A stretch of 47,547 nucleotides of DNA from Deinococcus detaillensis (GCF_007280555.1 NZ_VKDB01000024.1:1-47547); one strand, 5' to 3'; positions 8,567-16,570 are shown, counted from the first letter of the stretch. The notes: generated by a model not told the origin, from the letters alone. Translations and numbers: made by a program.

Positions 8567-9120
8567 AGCGCTCCCGGCTTCAGGCAGGGCTTTTTATGGC
8601 TACTATTGGCCTGAGTGCGGCGCAGGCCGCTCCCTCATTTGCCAGTGTGGCGCTGCGGCCCGAAGGCGCGGCGCTGCGCCAAGAAGTGCTCTCGGCGCTC
8701 TCGGCGCTCAGCACCCCCGACTTTCCCATCACGCTGGATGACAGCGCTCAGGGCGGGGGAGCGGTTTTGGTGCTCGGCGGCAGCGTGCCGTTTAACCCCG
8801 ATTTGTCTTCGCGCACCCTGACGGTGAATAATGTACGCCGCACCGAACTCAACCCCAAAGGCCCGCTGCCGCTCTCGGGGGCGGTGCGGGCCGAAATCAG
8901 CAGTTTGCTGGGCCTGAGCGAATTTAGCCCTCAGGCTGCTCGCCGCAAACTCAGCGGAGCCGACATCAACGGCGACGGCAAAGTAGATTTGACTGATTTG
9001 GCGCTGCTGATGGGCAATTACGGCAAAACCGGTGGCGGCTTGTCAGGCGACCTCAACCGCGACGGCCGCGTGGACGAAAGCGATTTGAACTTATTTACAG
9101 AGGAGTATTCCATCCCATGA
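8563..9120 (+). CDS. Secreted protein with C-terminal type I dockerin domain
   Basis: A 185-residue exported protein with signal peptide MKRSRLQAGLFMATIGLSAAQA. Residues 24-130 are an unrecognised domain. The C-terminus is a dockerin: two F-hand calcium loops, DINGDGKVDLTD (134-145) and DLNRDGRVDESD (163-174), each with D-x-N-x-D-G-x-V-D-x-x-D spacing, separated by LALLMGNYGKTGGGLSG. Dockerins fold on binding calcium and dock onto cohesin modules, so the lipoprotein encoded at 6327 is the obvious candidate partner. Its start overlaps the preceding stop (ATGA), and its own stop overlaps the S4 gene start. The dockerin assignment is strong; the partner is inferred from gene order. Confidence 0.88.
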   Translation: MKRSRLQAGLFMATIGLSAAQAAPSFASVALRPEGAALRQEVLSALSALSTPDFPITLDDSAQGGGAVLVLGGSVPFNPDLSSRTLTVNNVRRTELNPKGPLPLSGAVRAEISSLLGLSEFSPQAARRKLSGADINGDGKVDLTDLALLMGNYGKTGGGLSGDLNRDGRVDESDLNLFTEEYSIP

Positions 9121-9362
9121 GCCAGAAACCCACAAGCAAAAACATGCCCCCCAAAACTGAAACTGCCGACCTTCCCGAAACCATTGACTTGCAAGACTTT
9201 CTCAAGTTGGAAGGCTTGGTGGATACCGGCGGCGAAGCCAAATTCCGCGTGCAAAGCGGCGAGGTCAAGCTCAACGGCCTCACCGAAACCCGCCGCCGCA
9301 AAAAGCTTCACCGAGGCGACGTGGTCGAGATCCACGGCGCGAGTCACACGGTAGATTGGTGA
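9117..9362 (+). CDS. S4-domain RNA-binding protein (YbcJ/RlbA-like)
   Basis: An 81-residue small cytoplasmic protein that is nearly all S4 domain: IDLQDFLKLEGLVDTGGEAKFRVQSGEVKLNG is followed by ETRRRKKLHRGDVVEIHG, the typical alpha-L fold with its basic face for structured RNA. The start at 9117 overlaps the dockerin gene stop (ATGA); a later Met (MPPKTE) would trim the Lys-rich leader. It is translationally coupled to an envelope operon although its predicted role is in RNA binding, an unexpected pairing that may only reflect gene order. Confidence 0.85.
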   Translation: MSQKPTSKNMPPKTETADLPETIDLQDFLKLEGLVDTGGEAKFRVQSGEVKLNGLTETRRRKKLHRGDVVEIHGASHTVDW

Positions 9363-9372
9363 AAAGGGGAGA

Positions 9373-9897
9373 GTGGTGAGCGCTTGGCTTGACGATCTGC
9401 TCTCTTTTCGCGCCCGCAAAGATGCTCATTTCGCTTCTGGGCGCGGCCCCTTGCCCAAGGACGGCAGCTTTGACGGCCTGACCTATTTTGCCCCCGATCC
9501 CGCTTGGAATCTGAGCTTGGAAGTGCAGCGCTTGCCCGCCGAAGCCGCTGAGCTGGCCACCTCTACTCAAGGTGAGGTGCAGCGCTTTGTGACTTGGGGC
9601 GAAGTCGGCTTGCCCAACGGCGAACGCTTGACCCTCTATGCCCGCGAAGGCGACGACGCACCCGCCACGCTGTTTGTTCCTTTTCGGGATGCCACCAGTG
9701 GAAAGGCAACTTACGGCGCGGGCCGCTACCTCGACGCGCCACTGTCAGGTCATCAGGTGACGCTGGATTTCAACCGCGGTTACCATCCGTTTTGTGCTTA
9801 CAGTGAGGCTTGGACGTGTCCTTTACCGCCTGCTGCCAACTGGCTGCGCGGCGCGGTGGAAGCGGGCGAAAAGTTGGCGGGTGAATCGGCTTCCTGA
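9373..9897 (+). CDS. DUF1684 protein
   Basis: A 174-residue cytoplasmic protein of the DUF1684 family, shown by the C-terminal block FRDATSGKATYGAGRYLD ... VTLDFNRGYHPFCAYSEAWTCPLPPAANWL ... AGEK. Family function is not established. The start is GTG 9373, directly followed by a second GTG, behind AGGGGAGA. It begins 10 bp after the S4 gene and is the last gene of the plus-strand run, converging with comF 7 bp away. Confidence 0.85.
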   Translation: MVSAWLDDLLSFRARKDAHFASGRGPLPKDGSFDGLTYFAPDPAWNLSLEVQRLPAEAAELATSTQGEVQRFVTWGEVGLPNGERLTLYAREGDDAPATLFVPFRDATSGKATYGAGRYLDAPLSGHQVTLDFNRGYHPFCAYSEAWTCPLPPAANWLRGAVEAGEKLAGESAS

Positions 9898-9904
9898 ACG
9901 GCGT

Positions 9905-10555
9905 TCAGCGCGTGATGACCGCGTAAAACACCTGATCGACGCCGCCCTCTGCTAAAGCGTCTCGGCAAGCTGAAAGTGTTGAGCCGGTTGTCATTACATC
10001 ATCCACCAGTAAAAGGGGTTGCGTGATCTGCCCATTTACCATCAGCCCGCTGCTCTGGGCCGCAAATGCGCCGATGAGGTTGCTCAGCCGCGCCTCGCCG
10101 CTGAGTTTGGCTTGCTGGGTGGTGTGGCGAGTGCGCTTCAAGCTTTCCTGATACGGCAAGCCGAGTTCGGCGGCCACCTGTCTGGCCAGCACTTCGGCGT
10201 GGTTGAAATGCCGCTGGCGTTGGCGCGTCCCCGACATCGGCACGGCGCTGACGGCCCGCAGCTTCCATTCGCTCGGCACGCCGCTGGCAATGGCCTGCCC
10301 CAGCACGGCAGCGAGGTCGCGGTGGCCGCTGTATTTGAGTTCGCGGGCGGCGCGGCGCAGCACGGCTTTGTGTTCGCCCAGCACCACCAGATGCGGCGTC
10401 ACGGCGTTGCTCAGCATCGAGTGCCGCTCCAAATGCGGGTGCAGTCCAGCGCGGCAGGTTCGGCACAGGCCCGCCTCACTGCCCAGCGGCTGAGCGCAGC
10501 CTGGACAAGGGCGCGGCAGCAAGGCCCGGAGTGTGGAGAGGAGCCCACCCGTCAA
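9905..10555 (-). CDS. comF: ComF family protein (phosphoribosyltransferase-like)
   Basis: A homologue of the competence protein ComF/GntX, needed in other bacteria for uptake of single-stranded DNA during transformation. It has an N-terminal zinc-ribbon-like CPGC...CRTC pair (about residues 17-35), a central AARELKYSGHRDLAAVLG segment, and the PRPP-binding motif LLLVDDVMTTGST near residue 185. The start is TTG 10555, overlapping the stop of the upstream gene (TTGA), so the two are coupled; no better start is apparent. Deinococci are naturally transformable, which fits. Confidence 0.9.
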   Translation of the reverse strand: MTGGLLSTLRALLPRPCPGCAQPLGSEAGLCRTCRAGLHPHLERHSMLSNAVTPHLVVLGEHKAVLRRAARELKYSGHRDLAAVLGQAIASGVPSEWKLRAVSAVPMSGTRQRQRHFNHAEVLARQVAAELGLPYQESLKRTRHTTQQAKLSGEARLSNLIGAFAAQSSGLMVNGQITQPLLLVDDVMTTGSTLSACRDALAEGGVDQVFYAVITR

Positions 10556-11133
10556 AACTCCTCCTGTGTCAACCGCCCCGCCGCTTTCAATTCGTCGGCA
10601 AACAGCGGCACAGGCTCAGCTTCTATTTTGCTCCACGCTTCGTCAAAGCCGTGCGGGCTGGTATACAGCGCGGCCAAGGCGAGGCAGGCGTAGTAATGCC
10701 GCACCACCCGCTGCACGCCAACTGGCCCCAAGCGGCCGCGTTCGGCGGAGCTGAGCAGCGTGATGAAAATGTCAGGCTGCTCCAAAGCCGGATGCCCGCC
10801 CTGACGAATGGCGGCGCGGATAAAGTCGGCCACCTGCGCCGGATTGTGCCAAAAGCCGAACATCAAAGTATCGGTCAGCGTGTCCAAGCGGGTCAGCGTT
10901 CCCGGCGGGCAGGAGCGCGAAATCATCTGGCGGGCCAGGCTCTGGCGCTCGTTGCGGGCCAGGCCGTACTGCCCCAGCGTCAGTTGCAGCGTGGCGGGCC
11001 GCAGCGCTTCGCCGAGCAGCTGCCGCAGCCGGTAAGCCATCAGGTAATGCTGATATTCGAGCAGCAATTCATTGACCGGACGCGGTGTGGAAGGAGGCAC
11101 GTCAGAAAGTGTAGAGCGCACCAGCCAACCCAA
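10552..11133 (-). CDS. Unknown protein coupled to comF
   Basis: A protein of up to 193 residues with no recognised family. It is predicted mostly helical and soluble, with segments such as ELLLEYQHYLMAYRLRQLLGEAL and VQRVVRHYYACLALAALY. The frame opens at TTG 11133; a GTG 14 codons later would also serve. It overlaps comF by four bases, suggesting a joint transcript. It is possibly lineage-restricted. Confidence 0.6.
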   Translation of the reverse strand: MGWLVRSTLSDVPPSTPRPVNELLLEYQHYLMAYRLRQLLGEALRPATLQLTLGQYGLARNERQSLARQMISRSCPPGTLTRLDTLTDTLMFGFWHNPAQVADFIRAAIRQGGHPALEQPDIFITLLSSAERGRLGPVGVQRVVRHYYACLALAALYTSPHGFDEAWSKIEAEPVPLFADELKAAGRLTQEEF

Positions 11134-11387
11134 CCGTGAGCGCCACCGAGTCTGAATGCGGGCCAGCCGTCATTCCCAGCAGTCTGATCTTGGTGGGCCG
11201 AACGCAGGGCCGCCTTGGTCAGCACGGATACCTCCCACATTGGCCCACTTTTTGGTGGCACTGACCTTGAAGACCGCCCACGCCGTGAGCAGCTTCTCTG
11301 GGCCGCTCTCCCTAAACACAACCCGGACGCGGTGCCGACCGCAAGCGGGGCTTCTTTCCGAGTCGGCCCATTCTCTATCATGCAGCC

Positions 11388-12842
11388 GTGTGGCCGCTGC
11401 CTCCCGCTTTGCCCGCCGAACCCCAGCACGCCCGCGTGGCCCGCGCTCTGCGTGAAGCGGTTCGGGACGGGCGGCTGCTGCCGGGGCAAAAGCTGCCGGG
11501 CAGCCGTGAACTGGCCCGTGTTTGGAGTCTGGCCCGCAACACTGTCACCGACGCGCTGGAGCAGCTCGCCGCCGAGGGCTACTTGGAGATTCGGCAGCGC
11601 AGCGGCTGTTACGTGGCCGACTTGCCGCCGGGCACGGCCGTACTTGCTCCGGCTGGCCCGCCGCTGGTGCTGAGCGCCTGGGCGCGGCGCACGCTGGAAG
11701 GGCAGGGCCGCTGGTCGGCGGGTGCTGGCGCAGTTTCTTCACCGGTCAGCGGGCTGGACTGGATCGATTTCCGCCTCGGCCGGCATTCCAGTGGGCTTTT
11801 CCCCTCGGCGCAGTGGGCGCAGTCCCTCTGGACACAGTCGCTTTCCAAGCAGGCTCACGACGCTTCCCACACCCCGCCCGACCCACGCGGGCCGCTCATC
11901 ACGCGGCTGGCGCTGTGCGAGTGGCTGCGCCGAGAACGCGGAGCGCGGGTCACGCCCGAGATGATTTTGCTGACCGGCGGAGCGCAAGAAGCCCTCGACG
12001 CCCTTTCGCGGCTGCTGCTGGAAGCGGGCCGGGTGGCGGTGCTGGAAGACCCCGGCTACCTCGGAGCGCGGGCCGCCTTCTCAGCCAGCGGAGCCAGCAT
12101 CTGGCCGCTGGAGGTGGACACTCACGGCGCGTCGGCAGAGGATTTTGTGGCTGACCTGCCTGCTCAGGCGGTGCTGGCTTACCTGACCCCCGGCTGTCAG
12201 TTTCCCAGCGGCGTGACCCTTTCGGCGGCCCGGCGCTCGGCGCTGCTGGCGTGGTCGCGCCGCAGCGGTGCGTGGCTGCTCGAAGACGATTACGCCGCTG
12301 ATTTGCACTACGCCGCCCGCCCGCCCGCCTCGCTGCAAGGCCAAGCGCCGGAGCGGGTGCTGCTGCTGGGCAGCTTTAGCCAAAGTCTCGCGCCCGCGCT
12401 CAGAAGCGGGTATCTGGTCGCTCCGGCGCACCTGATCGAAGTGCTGACCCGCACCCGTCCGGTGACCCAGCGCACTCCGCCCACCCTCGATGCGCTGGCA
12501 CTGGCTGAATTTTTGTCGGGCGGCGGTTATGCCAAACACCTGCGCCGCGCCCGCAGCGAACTCAACTGCCGCCATGAAGCGCTGCTCTCGGCGCTGCGTG
12601 AAGGTCTCCCGGCGCTGCGCCCACGTCCCGCCACCGCCGGAACCCATTTGTACTTGCCGCTGCCACCCGGCTGGCACGAGCAAGACCTTCAGCGCCGAGC
12701 GGCTGAGGCGGGCGTGGGCCTCAGCCGGGCAGGCGAGTACCGCCTCAGGGCCGGAGAAGAAGCCCTCTTGCTGGCCTTCGCTCACCTGACCCCGGCAACA
12801 ATTCGGCAGGGTGTGGAGCGTCTGGCGCTGGCTTTGAGGTGA
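11388..12842 (+). CDS. MocR/PdxR-type GntR regulator lacking the PLP lysine
   Basis: A two-domain transcription factor of 484 residues. Residues ~10-75 are a GntR winged helix (LREAVRDGRLLPGQKLPGSRELA, then ARNTVTDALEQLAAEGYLEIRQRSG). The rest is a fold-type I aminotransferase-like domain with GGAQEALDALSRLL, EDPGYLGARAAF, TPGCQFPSGVTLSAARR and LLEDDYAADLHY. The block that normally carries the Schiff-base lysine (GTFSK-LAP-LR-GY) reads GSFSQSLAPALRSGYL: codon CAA at 12381-12383 encodes Gln332 where Lys is expected. It may therefore not hold PLP covalently, or may sense another ligand. The start is GTG 11388, after a 254-bp gap shared with the minus-strand unknown gene, the likely place for its operator. 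Confidence 0.85.
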   Translation: MWPLPPALPAEPQHARVARALREAVRDGRLLPGQKLPGSRELARVWSLARNTVTDALEQLAAEGYLEIRQRSGCYVADLPPGTAVLAPAGPPLVLSAWARRTLEGQGRWSAGAGAVSSPVSGLDWIDFRLGRHSSGLFPSAQWAQSLWTQSLSKQAHDASHTPPDPRGPLITRLALCEWLRRERGARVTPEMILLTGGAQEALDALSRLLLEAGRVAVLEDPGYLGARAAFSASGASIWPLEVDTHGASAEDFVADLPAQAVLAYLTPGCQFPSGVTLSAARRSALLAWSRRSGAWLLEDDYAADLHYAARPPASLQGQAPERVLLLGSFSQSLAPALRSGYLVAPAHLIEVLTRTRPVTQRTPPTLDALALAEFLSGGGYAKHLRRARSELNCRHEALLSALREGLPALRPRPATAGTHLYLPLPPGWHEQDLQRRAAEAGVGLSRAGEYRLRAGEEALLLAFAHLTPATIRQGVERLALALR

Positions 12843-12877
12843 CAGGCGTATGGTCAGGCTGCCAAAGACTTACCGGC

Positions 12878-13044
12878 CTACTTGCCTTGCTGCTTGGCTT
12901 CCTTTAGCGCCTGCTGAAAATCCCACGCTGAAGGAGCCAGCCTCCTTTCTCACAAGCGTTCAGGTTTCTCTCGGTGGAGTTTGGGGTTGTGTTGAGTATT
13001 TCGGCCCGCTGGGCGGCGCAATACTTGATTTCAGTCCACTTCAT
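12878..13044 (-). pseudogene. Possible small gene with a broken frame
   Basis: ATG 13044 opens 46 codons starting MKWTEIKYCAAQRAEIL, ending at TAA 12904-12906. A different frame over the end of the same stretch gives WDFQQALKEAKQQGK followed by TAG at 12878-12880, which reads more like a natural protein end. One frameshift near 12940 would join the two. No homologue was recognised; it could be a decayed small gene or chance. Confidence 0.25.
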
Positions 13045-13094
13045 GGTCGCTCTCCGTCACAAGCTTGTCAGACAAACTCCGTGAAGATGCGCAG

Positions 13095-14213
13095 ATGGCT
13101 CTCTTTCCCCGTTTGATCGCTGCTTTCTCGCTCCTTGCTTTATCTGCCGCTGCTCAGTCCGCTCCTCTGAGTGTCGGCATCGCGCTGGATACCGGCGGCA
13201 AAAATGACCATTCGTTTAACCAAGCGGCTTGGGAGGGAGCGCAGCGGGCCGCCAAAGACTTCGGCGTCAAGGTGAGCTTGTTCGCTCCCAAAGAGGACGC
13301 GCAGGGTTTAGCCGGTCGGGGCGCGGAACCGCTGGCCCAAGCTGGAGCCAATTTGGTGGTCGGCGTTGGATTTGCCAACAAAGACAGTGTGGAGCAGGCT
13401 GCCAAAAACTACAGCGCTGCTAAGTTCGCGGTTGTGGATGATCTGCCCAGCGGCCCCAATACCGTCGGCCTGCGCTTCCGTGAGCAGGAAGGCTCGTTTT
13501 TGGTGGGCTACATTGCTGCCAAATCCAGCAGCACCGGCGTGGTGGGTTTTGTTGGCGGCCAAGACGTGCCGGTGATTCACAAATTTCAAGCGGGATTCAC
13601 GGCTGGGGTGAAGTTCGTCTGCCCCAACTGCCAAGTCATCTCGGCTTACATCGGCAAAACGCCTGCTGCTTGGAATGATCCGGCAACGGCTAAGGCGCTA
13701 GCCGCGTCTATGCAGCGGCGAGGCGCGGACATCATCTTTGCCGCCGCTGGTGGAAGCGGAGCGGGCGTGGTGGCGCAGGTCAACGCTGCCCAGTGTCTCA
13801 AAGCCAGCGCTTTACCGGCGGGCGTCACTTTTAAGAGCGATTTGTTCGCAGCGGTGGCCAAATCGGCCAGCTACACCTCAAGCTGCGCCGGAAACACCCG
13901 CCCCGCCTTTTTTATCGGGGTGGACAGCAACCAGAATTATTTGGGCGACACCGACCGCAATCCCAAGACGCTCAATCACGGCCTGACCAGTATGGTCAAA
14001 CGGGTGGATAACGTGGTTTACAGCCTCATTCATGATGTGGTCAAGAAGCAGTCGTGGCGAACGGGCGATCAAAGTTACGGCCTGGAAAATGGAGGGGTCG
14101 GTTACGCGCTCGATCAGTACAACCGCGCTCTGATCACTCCGCAGCTTGAAGAAGTGCTGGGCAAAGTGCAGCGCCTGATCGTCTACCGCTCTATTCAAGT
14201 GCCGGTCAAATAA
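13095..14213 (+). CDS. BMP-family (Med/PnrA-like) substrate-binding protein
   Basis: A periplasmic-type binding protein of the basic membrane protein family, which usually delivers nucleosides or similar ligands to an ABC transporter. The mature part begins APLSVGIALDTGGKNDHSFNQAAWEGAQRA, and family features follow: GANLVVGVGFANKDSVEQAAKNY, EQEGSFLVGYIAA and VGFVGGQDVPVIHKFQAGFTAGVK, with ADIIFAAAGGSGAGV later. The preferred start is ATG 13095 (MALFPRLIAAFSLLALSAAAQ), giving a signal peptide. The frame extends upstream to TTG 13065. There is no lipobox Cys, unlike many relatives. No permease or ATPase gene is adjacent, so it is an orphan component here. Confidence 0.88.
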   Translation: MALFPRLIAAFSLLALSAAAQSAPLSVGIALDTGGKNDHSFNQAAWEGAQRAAKDFGVKVSLFAPKEDAQGLAGRGAEPLAQAGANLVVGVGFANKDSVEQAAKNYSAAKFAVVDDLPSGPNTVGLRFREQEGSFLVGYIAAKSSSTGVVGFVGGQDVPVIHKFQAGFTAGVKFVCPNCQVISAYIGKTPAAWNDPATAKALAASMQRRGADIIFAAAGGSGAGVVAQVNAAQCLKASALPAGVTFKSDLFAAVAKSASYTSSCAGNTRPAFFIGVDSNQNYLGDTDRNPKTLNHGLTSMVKRVDNVVYSLIHDVVKKQSWRTGDQSYGLENGGVGYALDQYNRALITPQLEEVLGKVQRLIVYRSIQVPVK

Positions 14214-14237
14214 AGTGCCGGTCGAAGAGAGAAGAAT

Positions 14238-14546
14238 CTAGCGCTGAAACTCTCGTTCCAGCCACGCGACTTGACCACCCTGCGCCGTCAAGGCTTGGCC
14301 GGCCAGTTCCAAAAAAGATTGCCGTGCTTCTTCGGCGGCTTCGCGGGTCACGCCGTAAGCGGCAGGGTCGGCCAGCACCGCCCGTAGCGTGTCCAGCACC
14401 ACCACTTGCGGCAAGTGCTGAGCGCCCACCACCATATCGGCGCGGTAATGCACCAAGGAGTCGAGTGCAAAAAAGGCCGGTTCGCTGGAGCAGCCGCCCA
14501 GATAAGGCAGGCTGGCGGGGGCAGGAAAAGTGATCATCGGGGTCAT
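14238..14546 (-). CDS. Small unknown protein
   Basis: A 102-residue frame starting at ATG 14546, divergent from the LysR gene with 69 bp between. It has an N-terminal Pro-rich part and a helical C-terminal half (QVVVLDTLRAVLADPAAYGVTREAAEEARQSFLELAGQAL). No family was recognised. Its divergent position next to a LysR regulator makes it a candidate target of that regulator. Confidence 0.5.
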   Translation of the reverse strand: MTPMITFPAPASLPYLGGCSSEPAFFALDSLVHYRADMVVGAQHLPQVVVLDTLRAVLADPAAYGVTREAAEEARQSFLELAGQALTAQGGQVAWLEREFQR

Positions 14547-14573
14547 GCTTCCAGTTTAAGCACCCCAGCCGAA

Positions 14574-14585
14574 TTGACCAGTCAA
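14574..14585. promoter_or_regulatory. Candidate LysR operator
   Basis: The perfect palindrome TTGAC-CA-GTCAA is followed closely by TTGATCA. It sits in the 69-bp divergent gap between the unknown gene and the LysR gene, where LysR regulators usually bind to control themselves and the neighbour. Inference from position and symmetry only. Confidence 0.35.
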
Positions 14586-14615
14586 ATTGATCAGCCAAGA
14601 CCGTAAAGTAAGCAG

Positions 14616-15575
14616 GTGTCCAACGAGAAACTGCCCAAAGCCGCCCCGCGTTTTGCCGAACTGCCTACCGAGGGCCGCTCCGCCATCACTTTGGCGCAAT
14701 TGCGGCTGTTCGTGGCCGTCTCGGACGAGGGCAGTTTCTCGGCGGCGGCAGCGGGCTTGGGCATGTCGCAAAGCAGCCTCAGCGAAGGCGTCAGGGCGCT
14801 GGAAGCGGCGCTGGGCCACAGCGTCTTGCTACGAACCCGCAGCGGCGTGACCCTGACGCCTGCTGGGCAGCAGGTGATCGGCTACGCCCGCGACGCGCTG
14901 ATGGCGGTGCAAGATTTGCAACTGGCGGCCAATCCCTCGCGCACCCTCAGCGGTCAACTGACGGTCACGACTTACCGCAGCATCGGTCAGCAGCTGTTGG
15001 CTCCGGCGCTGGGCCGTTTGCACACTGCCCACCCCGATTTGCATATTCGGGTGCTGGACGCGGTGCGCGACGGCGCGGGCGGCGTCAAATTCATCAGCAG
15101 CGGTGAGGCCGACGTGGGCCTGATCGAAGCGCCCAGCGACCCTGGACTGCTCTTCGAAGCCTTGCTGCGCGATCCTTACCTCGCCGTGCTGCCTGCCAAG
15201 CAGGCTGGGCCGCTGACCTGGGAAAGTCTCAAGTCCCAGCCGCTGCTGCTGCCGCCGCTCAGCAGTCCGGCCAATCAACCGGTGTTGGCATTTTTGAGGC
15301 GGCACCAAGCGCTCAGCCGTAACATCACCGAAGTCGACGAAGACGATGTGATTCTCTCGATGGTCGAGTACGGGCTGGGCATCACTATTTTTCCGCGCTT
15401 GGCGATTGGCACACTCAGCCGCTCGCTCATGACTGCCGCCCTGCCCGAACCGCTCGAACGGGTCATCGGGCTGGTCATCAGGCCGGGACGCGCCGCTTTA
15501 CCGCACGTTCGGGCGCTCTCAGAAGCGGTACGCGCTCAGTTGGCGGAGCGCAAAACAGAGGAGTCAGGAGTCTAA
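14616..15575 (+). CDS. LysR-family transcriptional regulator
   Basis: A 319-residue regulator. The N-terminal winged helix-turn-helix is clear (ITLAQLRLFVAVSDEGSFSAAA, then SQSSLSEGVRALEAALG with LLRTRSGVTLTPAGQQV), followed by the two-lobed effector domain (GQLTVTTYRSIGQQLLAPAL to the end). The start is GTG 14616; the ribosome site is weak. The effector is unknown. The divergently transcribed small gene at 14238 is the natural first candidate target. Confidence 0.9.
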   Translation: MSNEKLPKAAPRFAELPTEGRSAITLAQLRLFVAVSDEGSFSAAAAGLGMSQSSLSEGVRALEAALGHSVLLRTRSGVTLTPAGQQVIGYARDALMAVQDLQLAANPSRTLSGQLTVTTYRSIGQQLLAPALGRLHTAHPDLHIRVLDAVRDGAGGVKFISSGEADVGLIEAPSDPGLLFEALLRDPYLAVLPAKQAGPLTWESLKSQPLLLPPLSSPANQPVLAFLRRHQALSRNITEVDEDDVILSMVEYGLGITIFPRLAIGTLSRSLMTAALPEPLERVIGLVIRPGRAALPHVRALSEAVRAQLAERKTEESGV

Positions 15576-15700
15576 GTACAGCAAGATTACCGTTCCGGGA
15601 TTCCGCGTCTTGACCAGAGCAGCGCCGATGACGACGCTTGGCCGCACCTCTCGGGCCTGCCCGCTCCGCTCGGTTTATTTAAAGATAAACATTGGCGTAC

Positions 15701-15828
15701 TTAGAGCATTTGTCAAAAAGGAAGCTCTTTTTTGACCGACCAACGGGAGTGGAGTAGAGAGAGTATTTGGGAGGATGGATGGCTGAGCGTGCTTTTTGCT
15801 CAGCCATCCATTCGGACAAATGCTCTAA
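15701..15828. mobile_element. MITE-like 128-bp element with perfect terminal inverted repeats
   Basis: The ends are perfect 14-bp inverted repeats: TTAGAGCATTTGTC (15701-15714) and GACAAATGCTCTAA (15815-15828). If TA is taken as the duplicated target, the inverted repeat starts GAGCATTTGTC, as in Tc1/IS630-like insertions. Inside lies a strong hairpin (see 15775-15811). There is no coding capacity. The right end supplies the TAG stop of the beta-barrel gene at 15825. A decayed relative is seen at 22804-23095. Confidence 0.6.
15775..15811. terminator. Hairpin inside the MITE-like element
   Basis: The perfect 14-bp arms ATGGATGGCTGAGC/GCTCAGCCATCCAT flank a 9-base loop. It lies just beyond the 3' end of the minus-strand barrel gene and could end or stabilise transcripts, although no long T-run follows on either side. 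Confidence 0.45.
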
Positions 15829-16448
15829 AACAAAAATTTGACTCCCAAGCGCCCGCGTGCGCCCGCGCCGTTGGCACTGCCTTTGCTGCTGAACGGTGAG
15901 CGGTAACTGACCTCGGCGTAAGCGGCGATGCTGTCGGTCAGCAGGTAATCGCTGCCCAGTACGAGTTGAGCAGCGTAATCGGTGGCGTTGGTGGGAGCCG
16001 GAACGGTGGTGCCTCCTGTGGTCGGGGGCGGGACGGGAGCTGCTCCCGAAATGGCGCTGCTGGTCAGGCCCAAGCCCGCGCCCAGATACGGCTGAAATTT
16101 GCTCTCCAGTTTGGGCCGGTAGAGCAGCAGCGTATCCACTGAGAGGGCCCCTGACTTAGTCGCGTAGTCCACGCTGGCCTGTGCGCCAAACGGGCCAAAG
16201 ACTTGCGAACTTCCCACTACGATGCCGTAAGCTGTGCCGCCGCCGCTCAACGAAGGCGCGATGCTGGCCCCCGCATACAAGCGGCTGCTCAGCGGCGCGG
16301 GCGGCGGCACGGGTGGCAGAGCGGGCGCGGCCTGATTGGTTGAATTGAACACGGGAAGCGGCGTGGAGGAGGTGTTTTGAGTCGGTATGGTTTGGGCGGC
16401 GGCCTGAGTCAGCAGGGCCAGCAACGCGGCGGCAAGAATGCGGGTCAT
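15825..16448 (-). CDS. Outer-membrane-type beta-barrel protein
   Basis: About 207 residues. ATG 16448 (MTRILAAALLALLTQAAAQ) has a GGAGG site upstream and starts a signal peptide; the frame extends to 16475. A Pro-rich linker (PALPPVPPPAPLSS) leads to amphipathic strands (LYAGASIAPSLSGGG, PFGAQASVDYATKSG, FQPYLGAGLGLTSSAISG, IAAYAEVSYRSPF). The C-terminal Phe (GVKFLF) fits a barrel ending. The barrel aligns by eye with that of the next gene upstream (QPYLGAGLGLTSSAIS versus SPYVGAGFGLSSSAVS), so the two are probably paralogues; this one lacks the SLH part. The stop codon lies within the MITE-like repeat end. Confidence 0.75.
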   Translation of the reverse strand: MTRILAAALLALLTQAAAQTIPTQNTSSTPLPVFNSTNQAAPALPPVPPPAPLSSRLYAGASIAPSLSGGGTAYGIVVGSSQVFGPFGAQASVDYATKSGALSVDTLLLYRPKLESKFQPYLGAGLGLTSSAISGAAPVPPPTTGGTTVPAPTNATDYAAQLVLGSDYLLTDSIAAYAEVSYRSPFSSKGSANGAGARGRLGVKFLF

Positions 16449-16570
16449 GAACGTAAAACCTCCGGCAAATCTCAAGGGAAAATGATCTCAGAAGGTAGGG
16501 GGCTAGGCAGCTCGGCAAACCTGATTATGCCAAGGGCGGCGGATGAACAGCGTTACCAACCGCAGGCAGC

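Noticed and set aside
11134..11387. Extra gene between the ComF-linked unknown and the MocR regulator
   Set aside because: Open frames here overlap the flanking genes and have no coding character; treated as a promoter region.
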